A stretch of DNA of 64,000 nucleotides from Massilia phosphatilytica. Its GTDB lineage: Bacteria > Pseudomonadota > Gammaproteobacteria > Burkholderiales > Burkholderiaceae_D. Location of the stretch: the NCBI RefSeq assembly GCF_002968015.1, contig NZ_PUIP01000022.1, positions 51,327-115,326 of the forward strand. The letters run 5' to 3'. A model generated the notes under the pieces. It ran no database searches. It had not been told where the DNA came from and saw nothing but the letters and a program-made list of their open reading frames with translations. Each line of letters starts with the position of its first letter. Positions within the stretch are counted from its first letter, which is position 1. A program made the position numbers and the translations under genes. This document shows, piece by piece, positions 43,899 through 51,198 of this stretch.

Positions 43899-45104
43899 TC
43901 AGGCGGTCTTGATGATGCCCAGTTCGCGGCCCGCCTGTTCGAACGCGCCCAGCACCTTCTCCAGCTGTTCGCGGGTATGCGCGGCCGACAGCTGCACGCG
44001 CACGCGCGCCTGGCCCATCGGCACGACCGGGTAGAAGAAGCCCGACAGCAGCACGCCCAGTTCGAACATGCGCGCGGCGAATTTCTGCGCGACGGGCGCG
44101 TCGAACAGCATCACCGGCACGACCGGGTGCGTGCCCGGCTTGATGGTGAAGCCGATGCGCTCAATCTCGCGGCGGAAATAGGCGGTGTTCTCATGCAGGC
44201 GGTCGCGCAGCTCGGTCGACTTGCTGATGCGATCCAGCACGGCCAGCGACGCACCCGCGATCATCGGGGCCAGCGTGTTCGAGAACAGGTAGGGACGCGA
44301 TTTCTGGCGCAGCGTCTCGATGACTTCCTTGCGGCCGGAGGTAAAACCGCCCATCGCGCCGCCCAGCGCCTTGCCGAGGGTGCCCGTGATGATGTCGATC
44401 TTGCCGATCACGCCGCAGTGCTCGTGGGTGCCGCGGCCCGTCTTGCCCATGAAGCCGGATGCGTGTGACTCGTCGATCATCGTCAGCGCGCCATACTGTT
44501 CGGCCAGTGCCACGATCCTGTCGAGCTGCGCGATCGTGCCGTCCATCGAGAACACGCCGTCCGTCACGATGATCTTGTGGCGCTTGCCCGCATCCGTCGC
44601 GGCCTGCAGCTGTTTTTCGAGGTCGGCCATGTCGTTGTTGGCATAGCGGTAGCGCGCGGCCTTGCACAGGCGGACGCCGTCGATGATCGACGCGTGGTTC
44701 AGAGCGTCCGAGATGATGGCGTCGTTCTCGTCGAACAGCGGCTCGAACACGCCGCCGTTGGCGTCGAACGCGGCGGCGTACAGGATGGTGTCTTCCGTGC
44801 CGAGGAAGTCCGACAGCTTCTTCTCGAGTTCCTTGTGCACCGTCTGCGTGCCGCAGATGAAGCGCACGGACGACAGCCCGTAGCCGAATTTCTGCAGCGC
44901 GGCTTCGGCTGCCTTCTGCGTCTCGATGTCGCCCGACAGGCCGAGGTAGTTGTTGGCGCACATGTTGATCAAGGTGCGGCCATCGTCGGCGACCACTTCG
45001 GCGCCCTGGCGCGAAGCCAGTACGCGTTCCGGCTTGAACAGGCCTTCGGTCTTGAGCGTGTCGAGTTTCTGCTGGAGGCCGCTATAGAATGCTTGGTCGC
45101 TCAT
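43899..45104 (-). CDS. kbl: Glycine C-acetyltransferase (2-amino-3-ketobutyrate CoA ligase)
   Basis: 401 residues, alpha-oxoamine synthase family. Features are DESHASGFMGKTGRGTHEH and the PLP Lys in ITGTLGKALGGAMGGF. It splits 2-amino-3-ketobutyrate with CoA to glycine and acetyl-CoA. It is the first gene of the kbl-tdh-sdaA run and divergent from an XRE-cupin regulator across 134 bp packed with dyads. Confidence 0.95.
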   Translation of the reverse strand: MSDQAFYSGLQQKLDTLKTEGLFKPERVLASRQGAEVVADDGRTLINMCANNYLGLSGDIETQKAAEAALQKFGYGLSSVRFICGTQTVHKELEKKLSDFLGTEDTILYAAAFDANGGVFEPLFDENDAIISDALNHASIIDGVRLCKAARYRYANNDMADLEKQLQAATDAGKRHKIIVTDGVFSMDGTIAQLDRIVALAEQYGALTMIDESHASGFMGKTGRGTHEHCGVIGKIDIITGTLGKALGGAMGGFTSGRKEVIETLRQKSRPYLFSNTLAPMIAGASLAVLDRISKSTELRDRLHENTAYFRREIERIGFTIKPGTHPVVPVMLFDAPVAQKFAARMFELGVLLSGFFYPVVPMGQARVRVQLSAAHTREQLEKVLGAFEQAGRELGIIKTA

Positions 45105-45148
45105 GTTTCCTCGTCCTTGTCGGTTGGCGAATGGTATAGTGTGGATTC

Positions 45149-45201
45149 GTTCGATGTATGGAACTTGTTCTATATTTCGAACAGAATTTCAATATATTGA
45201 A
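45149..45201. promoter_or_regulatory. Double GTTC-N8-GAAC operator plus AT-rich palindrome
   Basis: GTTC-N8-GAAC occurs twice, at 45149-45164 and 45167-45182, centre to centre 18 bp. A perfect 14-bp palindrome, TTCAATATATTGAA, follows at 45188-45201. The array lies between divergent kbl and the XRE-cupin gene and is the natural binding site of that regulator. Confidence 0.7.
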
Positions 45202-45238
45202 TCTTACTCCCAGCCATTGAACTTGGCAAGCAAGCTCC

Positions 45239-45808
45239 ATGAACAACAATACCAGCGCTCCGCCGGAAGTCGGCGCCACCCTGCAGCGGCTGCGTCTCGC
45301 ACGCGGCCTGACCCTGGAAGACCTGTCGCGCATCGCCGGCGTCTCGAAATCGATGCTGTCGCAGATCGAACGCGAAAAGGCCAACCCCACCATCGCCATC
45401 ACGTGGCGCCTGGCCAATGCGCTTGGCGTGCAGATCGGTGAACTGCTCTCCTCCGAAGTGCGCGCGGTCGAGCTGATCCGTGTCGTCGACGCCCACGAAA
45501 TCCCCACCCTGCCCGGCAGCCACGCAGGATACTCGCTGCGCATCCTGGGACCGATGGACCTTGCCGGCAAGTATGAATGGTATGAACTGACGCTACAGCC
45601 GGGCGGCGAACTGGCGTCGCAGGCCCACGATCCTGGTACCAACGAGCATTTGACCGTAATCACTGGGACGGTTGAACTGGAGGTCGGGGCCGAGAAGCGA
45701 AAAATCAAGCATGGCGCGACGGCGCGTTATCTCGCTGACCAGAATCATGTCATCAGGAATGCCGGCAAGACGGAAGCGAAGGCGTTGCTGGTCGTCGTGC
45801 ACCGCTAA
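45239..45808 (+). CDS. XRE-family regulator with C-terminal cupin sensor
   Basis: 189 residues. The N-terminal helix-turn-helix (about 14-68) has LARGLTLEDLSRIAGVSKSM and LSQIEREKANPTIAITWRLA. The C-terminal cupin (about 110-185) has GGELASQAHDPGTNEHLTVI and the second motif near LADQNHVIRNAG. Such proteins sense a small metabolite in the cupin. Its position opposite kbl-tdh-sdaA suggests control of threonine/serine breakdown, possibly by an amino acid ligand (inference). Confidence 0.9.
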   Translation: MNNNTSAPPEVGATLQRLRLARGLTLEDLSRIAGVSKSMLSQIEREKANPTIAITWRLANALGVQIGELLSSEVRAVELIRVVDAHEIPTLPGSHAGYSLRILGPMDLAGKYEWYELTLQPGGELASQAHDPGTNEHLTVITGTVELEVGAEKRKIKHGATARYLADQNHVIRNAGKTEAKALLVVVHR

Positions 45809-45835
45809 AAGGTTTTTCCAGGCAAGTATTTCGGC

Positions 45836-46690
45836 TCATCCGGCCAGCCCCGTCACGGTTGCCGGCGTCGCGCCGCTTGCCGCGCGGCGGAAGGTGGACG
45901 GCGATACCCCGGTGTGTTCCTTGAAAAACCGGGAAAAGTTGCTCGGCGCCGAAAAGCCGAGATCCAGGGCGACATTCGTCAGCGATGCGCGTTCGCGAAT
46001 CAGGCGCCGCATGGCTTCTTCCACCCTGACTGCGCTCCAGAAGACCTGGGGCGTCGTATTGAGCTGGTCGCGGAACAGCGTAAACAGATGGGCCCGCGAC
46101 AGCCCGACGCGCGCGGCGATGTCGTCCAGCGCGAGTTTTTCGCTGACATGGGTACGCATCAGTGCGATCGCCGCCCGCAGGCGATGATCGATCAGGGGCG
46201 GCAGCAGGGGTTTGGCATCCGGTGCCCGCGCCTGGATCGCGGCGTCGATGGCGGCAATAATCAGTTGCTCCACCCGTTCATCCAGCGTGTTCTGCGACTC
46301 GTCTCCCGAGAAGATGAGATCGAGGACCTGCCAGCAAGCCTGGCGCAGCGTGGCGTCGATCGGAATCCGGGGCGAGGGAAACACAAAAGGCCGGCCAGTG
46401 GCGCGGCGTCGCGCGTTGAGCCAGGTCCGTGAAATCATAAACACCAGGAATACCGCCGGTCCGCTATCGTCAAGCAACACCATGTCATGCGATTCGTTGG
46501 CGTTCGATCCCAGTCCGGTGTTCTCACCGTAGAGCACGTTTTCGGTCCCGACGGTCGCACAAGCCTTTGCCCCACCCAGCCAGAACACGATCTGCGATTC
46601 GGAATGGGAGTGCGCAACGAGATCGCTGCCCGCCTCCAGCACGATCGCCTGGCCAAACGCGCCTTCGCGGAATGCGTATGCCTCTGCCAT
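45836..46690 (-). CDS. AraC-family transcriptional regulator of the adjacent catabolic cluster
   Basis: 284 residues. The N-terminal cupin-like ligand domain (about 1-110; VAHSHSESQIVFWLGG) is followed by a C-terminal double helix-turn-helix (about 180-275; LDDIAARVGLSRAHLFTLFR and LGFSAPSNFSRFFKEHTGVS). It is divergent from the FAH-family gene across 230 bp that contain three half-sites at 20-bp steps, as expected for an AraC-type activator. The inducer is unknown. Confidence 0.9.
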   Translation of the reverse strand: MAEAYAFREGAFGQAIVLEAGSDLVAHSHSESQIVFWLGGAKACATVGTENVLYGENTGLGSNANESHDMVLLDDSGPAVFLVFMISRTWLNARRRATGRPFVFPSPRIPIDATLRQACWQVLDLIFSGDESQNTLDERVEQLIIAAIDAAIQARAPDAKPLLPPLIDHRLRAAIALMRTHVSEKLALDDIAARVGLSRAHLFTLFRDQLNTTPQVFWSAVRVEEAMRRLIRERASLTNVALDLGFSAPSNFSRFFKEHTGVSPSTFRRAASGATPATVTGLAG

Positions 46691-46785
46691 TGCATGTCTC
46701 CTCGCCGGTCTTTCCGGTCATCTTGTGATCCGATTTTAATGCCGGCGACGGTAATGACGGGCATTCATCGAAAATCTATCAGACG

Positions 46786-46836
46786 CATTGATAAGCGCCC
46801 GAACACATTGATAAGCCCTCCCATCAGACGATAAGC
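46786..46836 (+). promoter_or_regulatory. Triple direct-repeat activator site
   Basis: CATTGATAAGC occurs at 46786-46796 and 46806-46816, and a partial copy, ending in the same GATAAGC, at 46826-46836. The step is exactly 20 bp, two helical turns, so all three face the same side of the DNA. The last copy overlaps the -35 position of a promoter whose -10 would be TAGACT (46856-46861). This is the classic class II geometry for AraC/XylS activators. Confidence 0.75.
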
Positions 46837-46920
46837 AATGCTTTTTCTTCATTCGTAGACTCCCCAAACGGTCACTTGCTGCGCATGAGGCGCAGTAAAG
46901 ACCGCTTTTGGAGGAATCAC

Positions 46921-47793
46921 ATGCAACTCGCAACATATCAATTCGACGGCCGCCGTTTTGTCGGACTCGTGAGCGACGACCGGCAGTCGGTCACCCCGCT
47001 GGACCTGCCACAAAGCGTGGCCGCGACCGGCGTCCTTGCCGTCATCGAACTGTTGGCACAAGGCGAAGCGCTGCCGGCGGCGTCCGGCCCGGCGCTGCCG
47101 CTCGCCTCGGTCCGGCTCGAGGCGCCGTTGCCCAAGCCGCGCCGTAATCTCTGGTGCGTCGGACGGAACTACCACGCCCATGCGAAGGAATTGCAGACGT
47201 CCGTCTTCAAGGACAACGATGCCGACCCGGAATCGTGGCCGATCGTCTTCACCAAGGTGCCGGAATGCGTGATCGGCCCGACCGACGACATCACGCTGCC
47301 GGGCGCCGCGATTTCCGAACAGATCGACTACGAAGCCGAGCTGGCGGTCGTCATTGGCAAGGGCGGCAAGAACATCACCCGCGCGAATGCGATGGACCAC
47401 GTGTTCGGCTACACCGTCGTCAACGACATCACGGCCCGCGACGTCCAGATGCGCCACCAGCAGTGGGACATGGGCAAGTCCTTCGATACCTTCTGCCCGA
47501 TGGGCCCGTGGATCGTGACCGCCGACCAGCTCGACGGCACCAGGACACGCGTGCGCTGCTGGGTCAACGGTGAACTGCGCCAGGACGGACCCACCGCCAA
47601 CCTGATCTTCGATATCCCGACGCTGATCGAAACCATCTCGCGCGGCATCACCCTCTACCCCGGCGACGTGATCGCGACCGGCACCCCGGCCGGCGTCGGC
47701 ATGGGGTTGAGGCCGCCGCGCTTCCTCGCGGCAGGGGATGTGGTGCGGATCGAGATCGATGGCATCGGCGCGATCGAAAACAAGTTCGCGTAA
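46921..47793 (+). CDS. Fumarylacetoacetate hydrolase (FAH) family protein
   Basis: 290 residues. The short N-terminal lid region is followed by the FAH fold: LWCVGRNYHAHAKE, metal ligands in IDYEAELAVVIG, FGYTVVNDITARDVQ, and the C-terminal IATGTPAGVGMG. Members cleave C-C bonds of acylpyruvates, hydrate or decarboxylate ring-fission products, or isomerise them. The exact reaction here is unknown. GGAGG precedes ATG46921. It is the first gene of a four-gene run under the AraC-type regulator. Confidence 0.88.
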   Translation: MQLATYQFDGRRFVGLVSDDRQSVTPLDLPQSVAATGVLAVIELLAQGEALPAASGPALPLASVRLEAPLPKPRRNLWCVGRNYHAHAKELQTSVFKDNDADPESWPIVFTKVPECVIGPTDDITLPGAAISEQIDYEAELAVVIGKGGKNITRANAMDHVFGYTVVNDITARDVQMRHQQWDMGKSFDTFCPMGPWIVTADQLDGTRTRVRCWVNGELRQDGPTANLIFDIPTLIETISRGITLYPGDVIATGTPAGVGMGLRPPRFLAAGDVVRIEIDGIGAIENKFA

Positions 47794-47802
47794 GGAGCGG
47801 CC

Positions 47803-48588
47803 ATGACGACTCACCTGATCGAAGGCCTGGCCGTCGAAGTCGAGGGCGATGGCCCTGTCGTCGTCTGCGTGCACGGCCTGGGCGGGACCAGCAATACCTG
47901 GACACCGCTGTTGCCGGCCCTGCGGGGCCGCAGGATCGTCCGCATCGACCTGCCCGGGAGCGGCCGCTCGGCAAGCACCACCGGCGAGCTCGGCATCGAC
48001 AGCATGGCGGATGCCGTGGAGGCCGTGTGCCGCCACCTGGATGTGACTGAAGCCGTGTTCCTGGGACATTCGATGGGCACCATCGTCTGCCAGCACGTCG
48101 CGACCCGCAATCCAGCGCTGGTCACGGGCCTTGCCTTGTTCGGGCCGCTCCTGTGCCCGCCGGATGCGGGACGCCCCGGCATCCTGGCGCGCGCCGACAA
48201 GGCGGCAACGGGGAGCATCGCGGCCCTCCAGGAAATCGCCGATGCCATCGTGGCGGCTGCGACGTCGCGCGAAACCAGGGAAACCCAACCCGCCGTGCTG
48301 GCACTGGTGCGCGAGAGCGTGATGCGCCAGACACCGCAAGGGTATGCGCAAAGCTGCGCCGCACTGGCCGGCGCGCAAGCGGCGCCGATCGAACAGATCA
48401 AGGTGCCGACCCTGCTGGTGACTGGCGACCAGGATGGCGTGGCGCCGACTGCCGCCGTCGACGCCATGGCGGGGCGCATCGAAGGCAGCCGAATGGTCGT
48501 GCTGGCCGGCTGCGGTCACTGGACCACGTTCGAGAAGCCGCTGGAATGTGCGCGCGAGCTCGACCAATTTTTACGTCCCGCCAATTAA
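47803..48588 (+). CDS. Alpha/beta hydrolase (enol-lactonase/C-C hydrolase-like)
   Basis: 261 residues, cytoplasmic. The oxyanion loop is VVCVHGLGGTSNTW, the nucleophile Ser is in VFLGHSMGTIV, the acid in LLVTGDQDGVAP and the His in GCGHWTTFEKP. The character is that of PcaD/BphD-type hydrolases in catabolic operons. It follows the FAH gene by 9 bp. The substrate is unknown: a lactone, ester or vinylogous diketone are the obvious options. Confidence 0.87.
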   Translation: MTTHLIEGLAVEVEGDGPVVVCVHGLGGTSNTWTPLLPALRGRRIVRIDLPGSGRSASTTGELGIDSMADAVEAVCRHLDVTEAVFLGHSMGTIVCQHVATRNPALVTGLALFGPLLCPPDAGRPGILARADKAATGSIAALQEIADAIVAAATSRETRETQPAVLALVRESVMRQTPQGYAQSCAALAGAQAAPIEQIKVPTLLVTGDQDGVAPTAAVDAMAGRIEGSRMVVLAGCGHWTTFEKPLECARELDQFLRPAN

Positions 48589-48616
48589 GCCCTTCCGGGG
48601 CGCCGAGGAGACAGAG

Positions 48617-49951
48617 ATGAAAAAGACGGCAATTACCAACGTTGCGATTTTCGATGGCAGCGGCGGGCAAGTATTCAACGGTGAAGTCCTCGTAGAAGGA
48701 AACCGTATCGTCGACGTGGCACGCTTTCCGAACAAAGTCGTCGGACACGCGGACCAGGTCATCGACGGCAAGGGCAAGTTCCTGATGCCGGGCATGACGG
48801 AAGCACATACCCATTTTTCCTGGAACGACCAGCCGACCCTGGCCGCGATCCAGATGATGCCGCCCGAGGAGCACGTCCTCTGGTGCGTCGAGGTCGCCAA
48901 GCGTTACCTCGACATGGGATGGACATCGGCAATCGGTGCGGCTGCCGCAAAGGCCCGCCTGGACGTCGTGCTGCGCAATGCCATCCATGCCGGTCAATGT
49001 CCTGGCCCGCGCTACCTGGCGGGCAGCCAGGAAATCACGACGCTGGGTGGGCTGGGGGACATGACCCTGCCGCACCTGCCTTTTCCTGAACTCAGCTTCG
49101 GCCACATCGTCAGCGGACCGGAGGAAGTGCGCAAGGCCGTGCGCATGTTCGTGAAGTATGGCGTCGACCATTTGAAGATCAACCTGTCGGGCGAATACAT
49201 CGCCGGGATTCCGGCGGAACTGTCGCCCGTCTCCGAAGAAGAAATCGTCATGCTCACCACCGAAGCGAGGCGCTACGGCAAGCGCGTGGCGGCCCATGCG
49301 CGTTCGAGCGAGTCGGTCAAACAGTGTGTACGCCATGGCATCGAACTGGTCTTCCATGCCAGCTTTGCCGACGAGGAAGCGCTCGACATGCTCGAAGCGA
49401 ACAAGGACAGGCATTTTGTCGCACCAGGCCTGGGTTGGCTGGTACGCACCAGCTTCCATGCGTCCGAATACGGCATCACACCCGAGGTGGCGGAAACCAT
49501 GGGCTACCGGCGCGAACTCGAAGCCGCTGCGGAATCGCTGAGCAAGATGCACAAGCGCGGCATCCGGGTGCTGCCCGGCGGCGATTACGGGTTTGCCTGG
49601 ATGCCGCATGGGACCAATGCCAATGACTTGCAGTATTTCGTCGACTACATCGGCATGACGCCAAGCGAAGCGCTGGTGTCCGCAACCCGGCTGGGCGGTG
49701 AAATCATGATGCGCGGCGACGAACTTGGCCAGATCCGGCCCGGCTACATCGCCGACCTGGTGATGGTCGACGGCGACCCGTTGCAGGACCTGCGCATCCT
49801 GACCGAGCCATCCCGCATCGCCATGGTCATGCAGGACGGCATCGTGCACAAGCACCTGCGCGATGCGGCGCCCGCCGAGGCCGCGCTCCACCTTGCCCAA
49901 GCCGGGAACCCGTTGCTCGACAAGGGCGTCCAGGAAGCTGTTCCTGCTTGA
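48617..49951 (+). CDS. Metal-dependent amidohydrolase
   Basis: 444 residues, amidohydrolase superfamily. The metal ligands are visible as HTH in MTEAHTHFSWND, a probable carboxylated Lys in HLKINLSGEY, His in VAAHARSSES and VFHASF, and the catalytic Asp in LPGGDYGFAW. The small beta-sandwich at both ends is complete (VLVEGNRIVDV; YIADLVMVDGDPLQDLRIL). Relatives cleave cyclic or N-acyl amides, prolyl dipeptides and similar bonds. It lies 28 bp after the alpha/beta hydrolase. ATG48617 has GAGGAGAC upstream. Confidence 0.9.
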   Translation: MKKTAITNVAIFDGSGGQVFNGEVLVEGNRIVDVARFPNKVVGHADQVIDGKGKFLMPGMTEAHTHFSWNDQPTLAAIQMMPPEEHVLWCVEVAKRYLDMGWTSAIGAAAAKARLDVVLRNAIHAGQCPGPRYLAGSQEITTLGGLGDMTLPHLPFPELSFGHIVSGPEEVRKAVRMFVKYGVDHLKINLSGEYIAGIPAELSPVSEEEIVMLTTEARRYGKRVAAHARSSESVKQCVRHGIELVFHASFADEEALDMLEANKDRHFVAPGLGWLVRTSFHASEYGITPEVAETMGYRRELEAAAESLSKMHKRGIRVLPGGDYGFAWMPHGTNANDLQYFVDYIGMTPSEALVSATRLGGEIMMRGDELGQIRPGYIADLVMVDGDPLQDLRILTEPSRIAMVMQDGIVHKHLRDAAPAEAALHLAQAGNPLLDKGVQEAVPA

Positions 49952-50043
49952 CTCCCTTCGCCCGGTGTTGCTTCGGCAGCCCCGGGCGCCACTGACATCA
50001 CAACACAGGCAAGCCGCATGGCTCAGGCCTGGATGGAGACAAT

Positions 50044-50820
50044 ATGAGTATGAAGCATTGCGCTGCACTCGCCATCGTCGTTGGTGCCCTGATGAGCGCC
50101 GCCGCAGTGGCGGCAGCCGCCGAGTTCCAGGTGGCCAGCCTGACCGCGCTCTACACGAAGGATGCCAAAGCCGACCCGGTCCTGGGCACGGGCACCGAAG
50201 ACGAGCACCTAGCCACTTATCAGTTTGAATATTTTGGCGGTTACAAGTACGGCGACGTCTACGTTGACGCCGAAGTCTTCCATGGTGACAGCGTCGGCGG
50301 TGCCGGGGCGGGTTCGTTTGGAGGAAACGGCAGCTTCCAACAGCTGATCGTCTTCAATCCCCGCCTGAGTCTTGGCAAATTGACCGGCCGTGATCTTGCA
50401 TTCGGACCTGTCACCGATATTTCACTTATCGCGCGCTACGAGCGTGCCAGCTATGCCGACTTCCGCTCCTACAACCACGGCATCTCATTGAATTTCAAGG
50501 TGCCGGGATTCGCCTACTTTGAATCCGGCGCGCTGCGTCGAAACACGAACTTTTATCGTGGCGAATGGCTCTGGCGATCCGTGTTGACGTCGAACGCACT
50601 CCCCATCGCCGGCCAAACATTCCACTTCAACCTGTTATCGCTCGTAAACGGCACGGGAGACAATGGCACTGAAGTCTTCCTCAGGCCTGAGCTGTTGTGG
50701 GAACTGGATAACAAGGGTACGTGGCAATTGGGACTGCGTTCCGAAATGCATCGCTACAAGCTTAACGGCCAGCATTACTCGCGGCACTCGCCGAGCTTGA
50801 TGTTGAAGTGGACGATGTAA
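50044..50820 (+). CDS. Tsx-like outer-membrane channel
   Basis: 258 residues. The signal peptide ends near AAVAAAAEF. The mature protein alternates polar and aromatic residues (YQFEYFGGYKYGDVYVDAEV), includes FNPRLSLGKLTG, and ends with an aromatic-hydrophobic strand (SPSLMLKWTM), all typical of a small beta-barrel of the Tsx/nucleoside-channel family. As the last gene of the catabolic run it probably admits the substrate. The gene is less GC-rich than its neighbours, which suggests acquisition. GGAGAC precedes the ATG. Confidence 0.82.
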   Translation: MSMKHCAALAIVVGALMSAAAVAAAAEFQVASLTALYTKDAKADPVLGTGTEDEHLATYQFEYFGGYKYGDVYVDAEVFHGDSVGGAGAGSFGGNGSFQQLIVFNPRLSLGKLTGRDLAFGPVTDISLIARYERASYADFRSYNHGISLNFKVPGFAYFESGALRRNTNFYRGEWLWRSVLTSNALPIAGQTFHFNLLSLVNGTGDNGTEVFLRPELLWELDNKGTWQLGLRSEMHRYKLNGQHYSRHSPSLMLKWTM

Positions 50821-50827
50821 CCAAAGT

Positions 50828-50856
50828 AAAAACCCCGCACACGGCGGGGTTTTTTT
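50828..50856 (+). terminator. Strong bidirectional terminator of the catabolic cluster
   Basis: AAAAACCCCGC and GCGGGGTTTTT form an 11-bp stem with a 5-nt loop, followed by further T residues. It lies 7 bp after the channel gene stop and could also stop the small minus-strand gene at 50898. Confidence 0.92.
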
Positions 50857-50897
50857 CGCGGGCGCCTGGGCGCCGGTGCTGCCAATGTCGTTCGCGC

Positions 50898-51041
50898 TTA
50901 CAGCGGCGGACCGTAGCGGTACGACGCGCCGACCAGTTCGATGGCGCGGCGGGCTTCCTGGCAGAATGCGCGGAACAGGCGGCCAAACTTGCTTTCAGCG
51001 GCAGGGCGGCTCGAGGTCGAGATCGTCGTCGTGGCATTCAT
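50898..51041 (-). CDS. Uncharacterised 47-residue protein
   Basis: Translation from ATG51041 begins MNATTTISTSSRPAAES and continues KFGRLFRAFCQEARRAIELV, ending GASYRYGPPL. A Ser/Thr-rich start leads to a basic, amphipathic helix with one Cys, then an aromatic tail. GGAG lies 5 bp before the ATG, a plausible promoter is 40 bp upstream, and a strong terminator follows, so this looks like a real single-gene unit. It has no membrane segment. I do not recognise the family; membrane-surface or nucleic-acid binding by the helix is possible but unproven. Confidence 0.6.
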   Translation of the reverse strand: MNATTTISTSSRPAAESKFGRLFRAFCQEARRAIELVGASYRYGPPL

Positions 51042-51078
51042 ATCAGCTCCATTCATCATGTCGTTCAGCAATGAATGC

Positions 51079-51108
51079 AGTGTACGCCGGCAGCAGATAT
51101 CAATCCAA
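51079..51108 (-). promoter_or_regulatory. Candidate promoter of the 47-residue protein gene
   Basis: TTGGAT and TACACT are separated by 18 bp on the minus strand, about 40 bp upstream of the ATG. Confidence 0.4.
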
Positions 51109-51149
51109 TTTCCTTTTCCGATCTCCGTGATATATTTCCGTGATGTCTT

Positions 51150-51181
51150 CCCGCTGTCATATTGCAGCCGGTGACAGCGGG
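51150..51181 (-). terminator. Hairpin after the prolyl oligopeptidase gene
   Basis: CCCGCTGTCA and TGACAGCGGG form a perfect 10-bp stem around a 12-nt loop, 17 bp after the peptidase stop. No T-run follows, so termination efficiency is uncertain. Confidence 0.5.
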
Positions 51182-51198
51182 GATCACGCCAGCTTATA

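Noticed and set aside
46849..48567. A 572-codon minus-strand frame under the FAH and hydrolase genes
   Set aside because: The plus-strand genes have ribosome binding sites and catalytic motifs; the minus-strand frame has neither.
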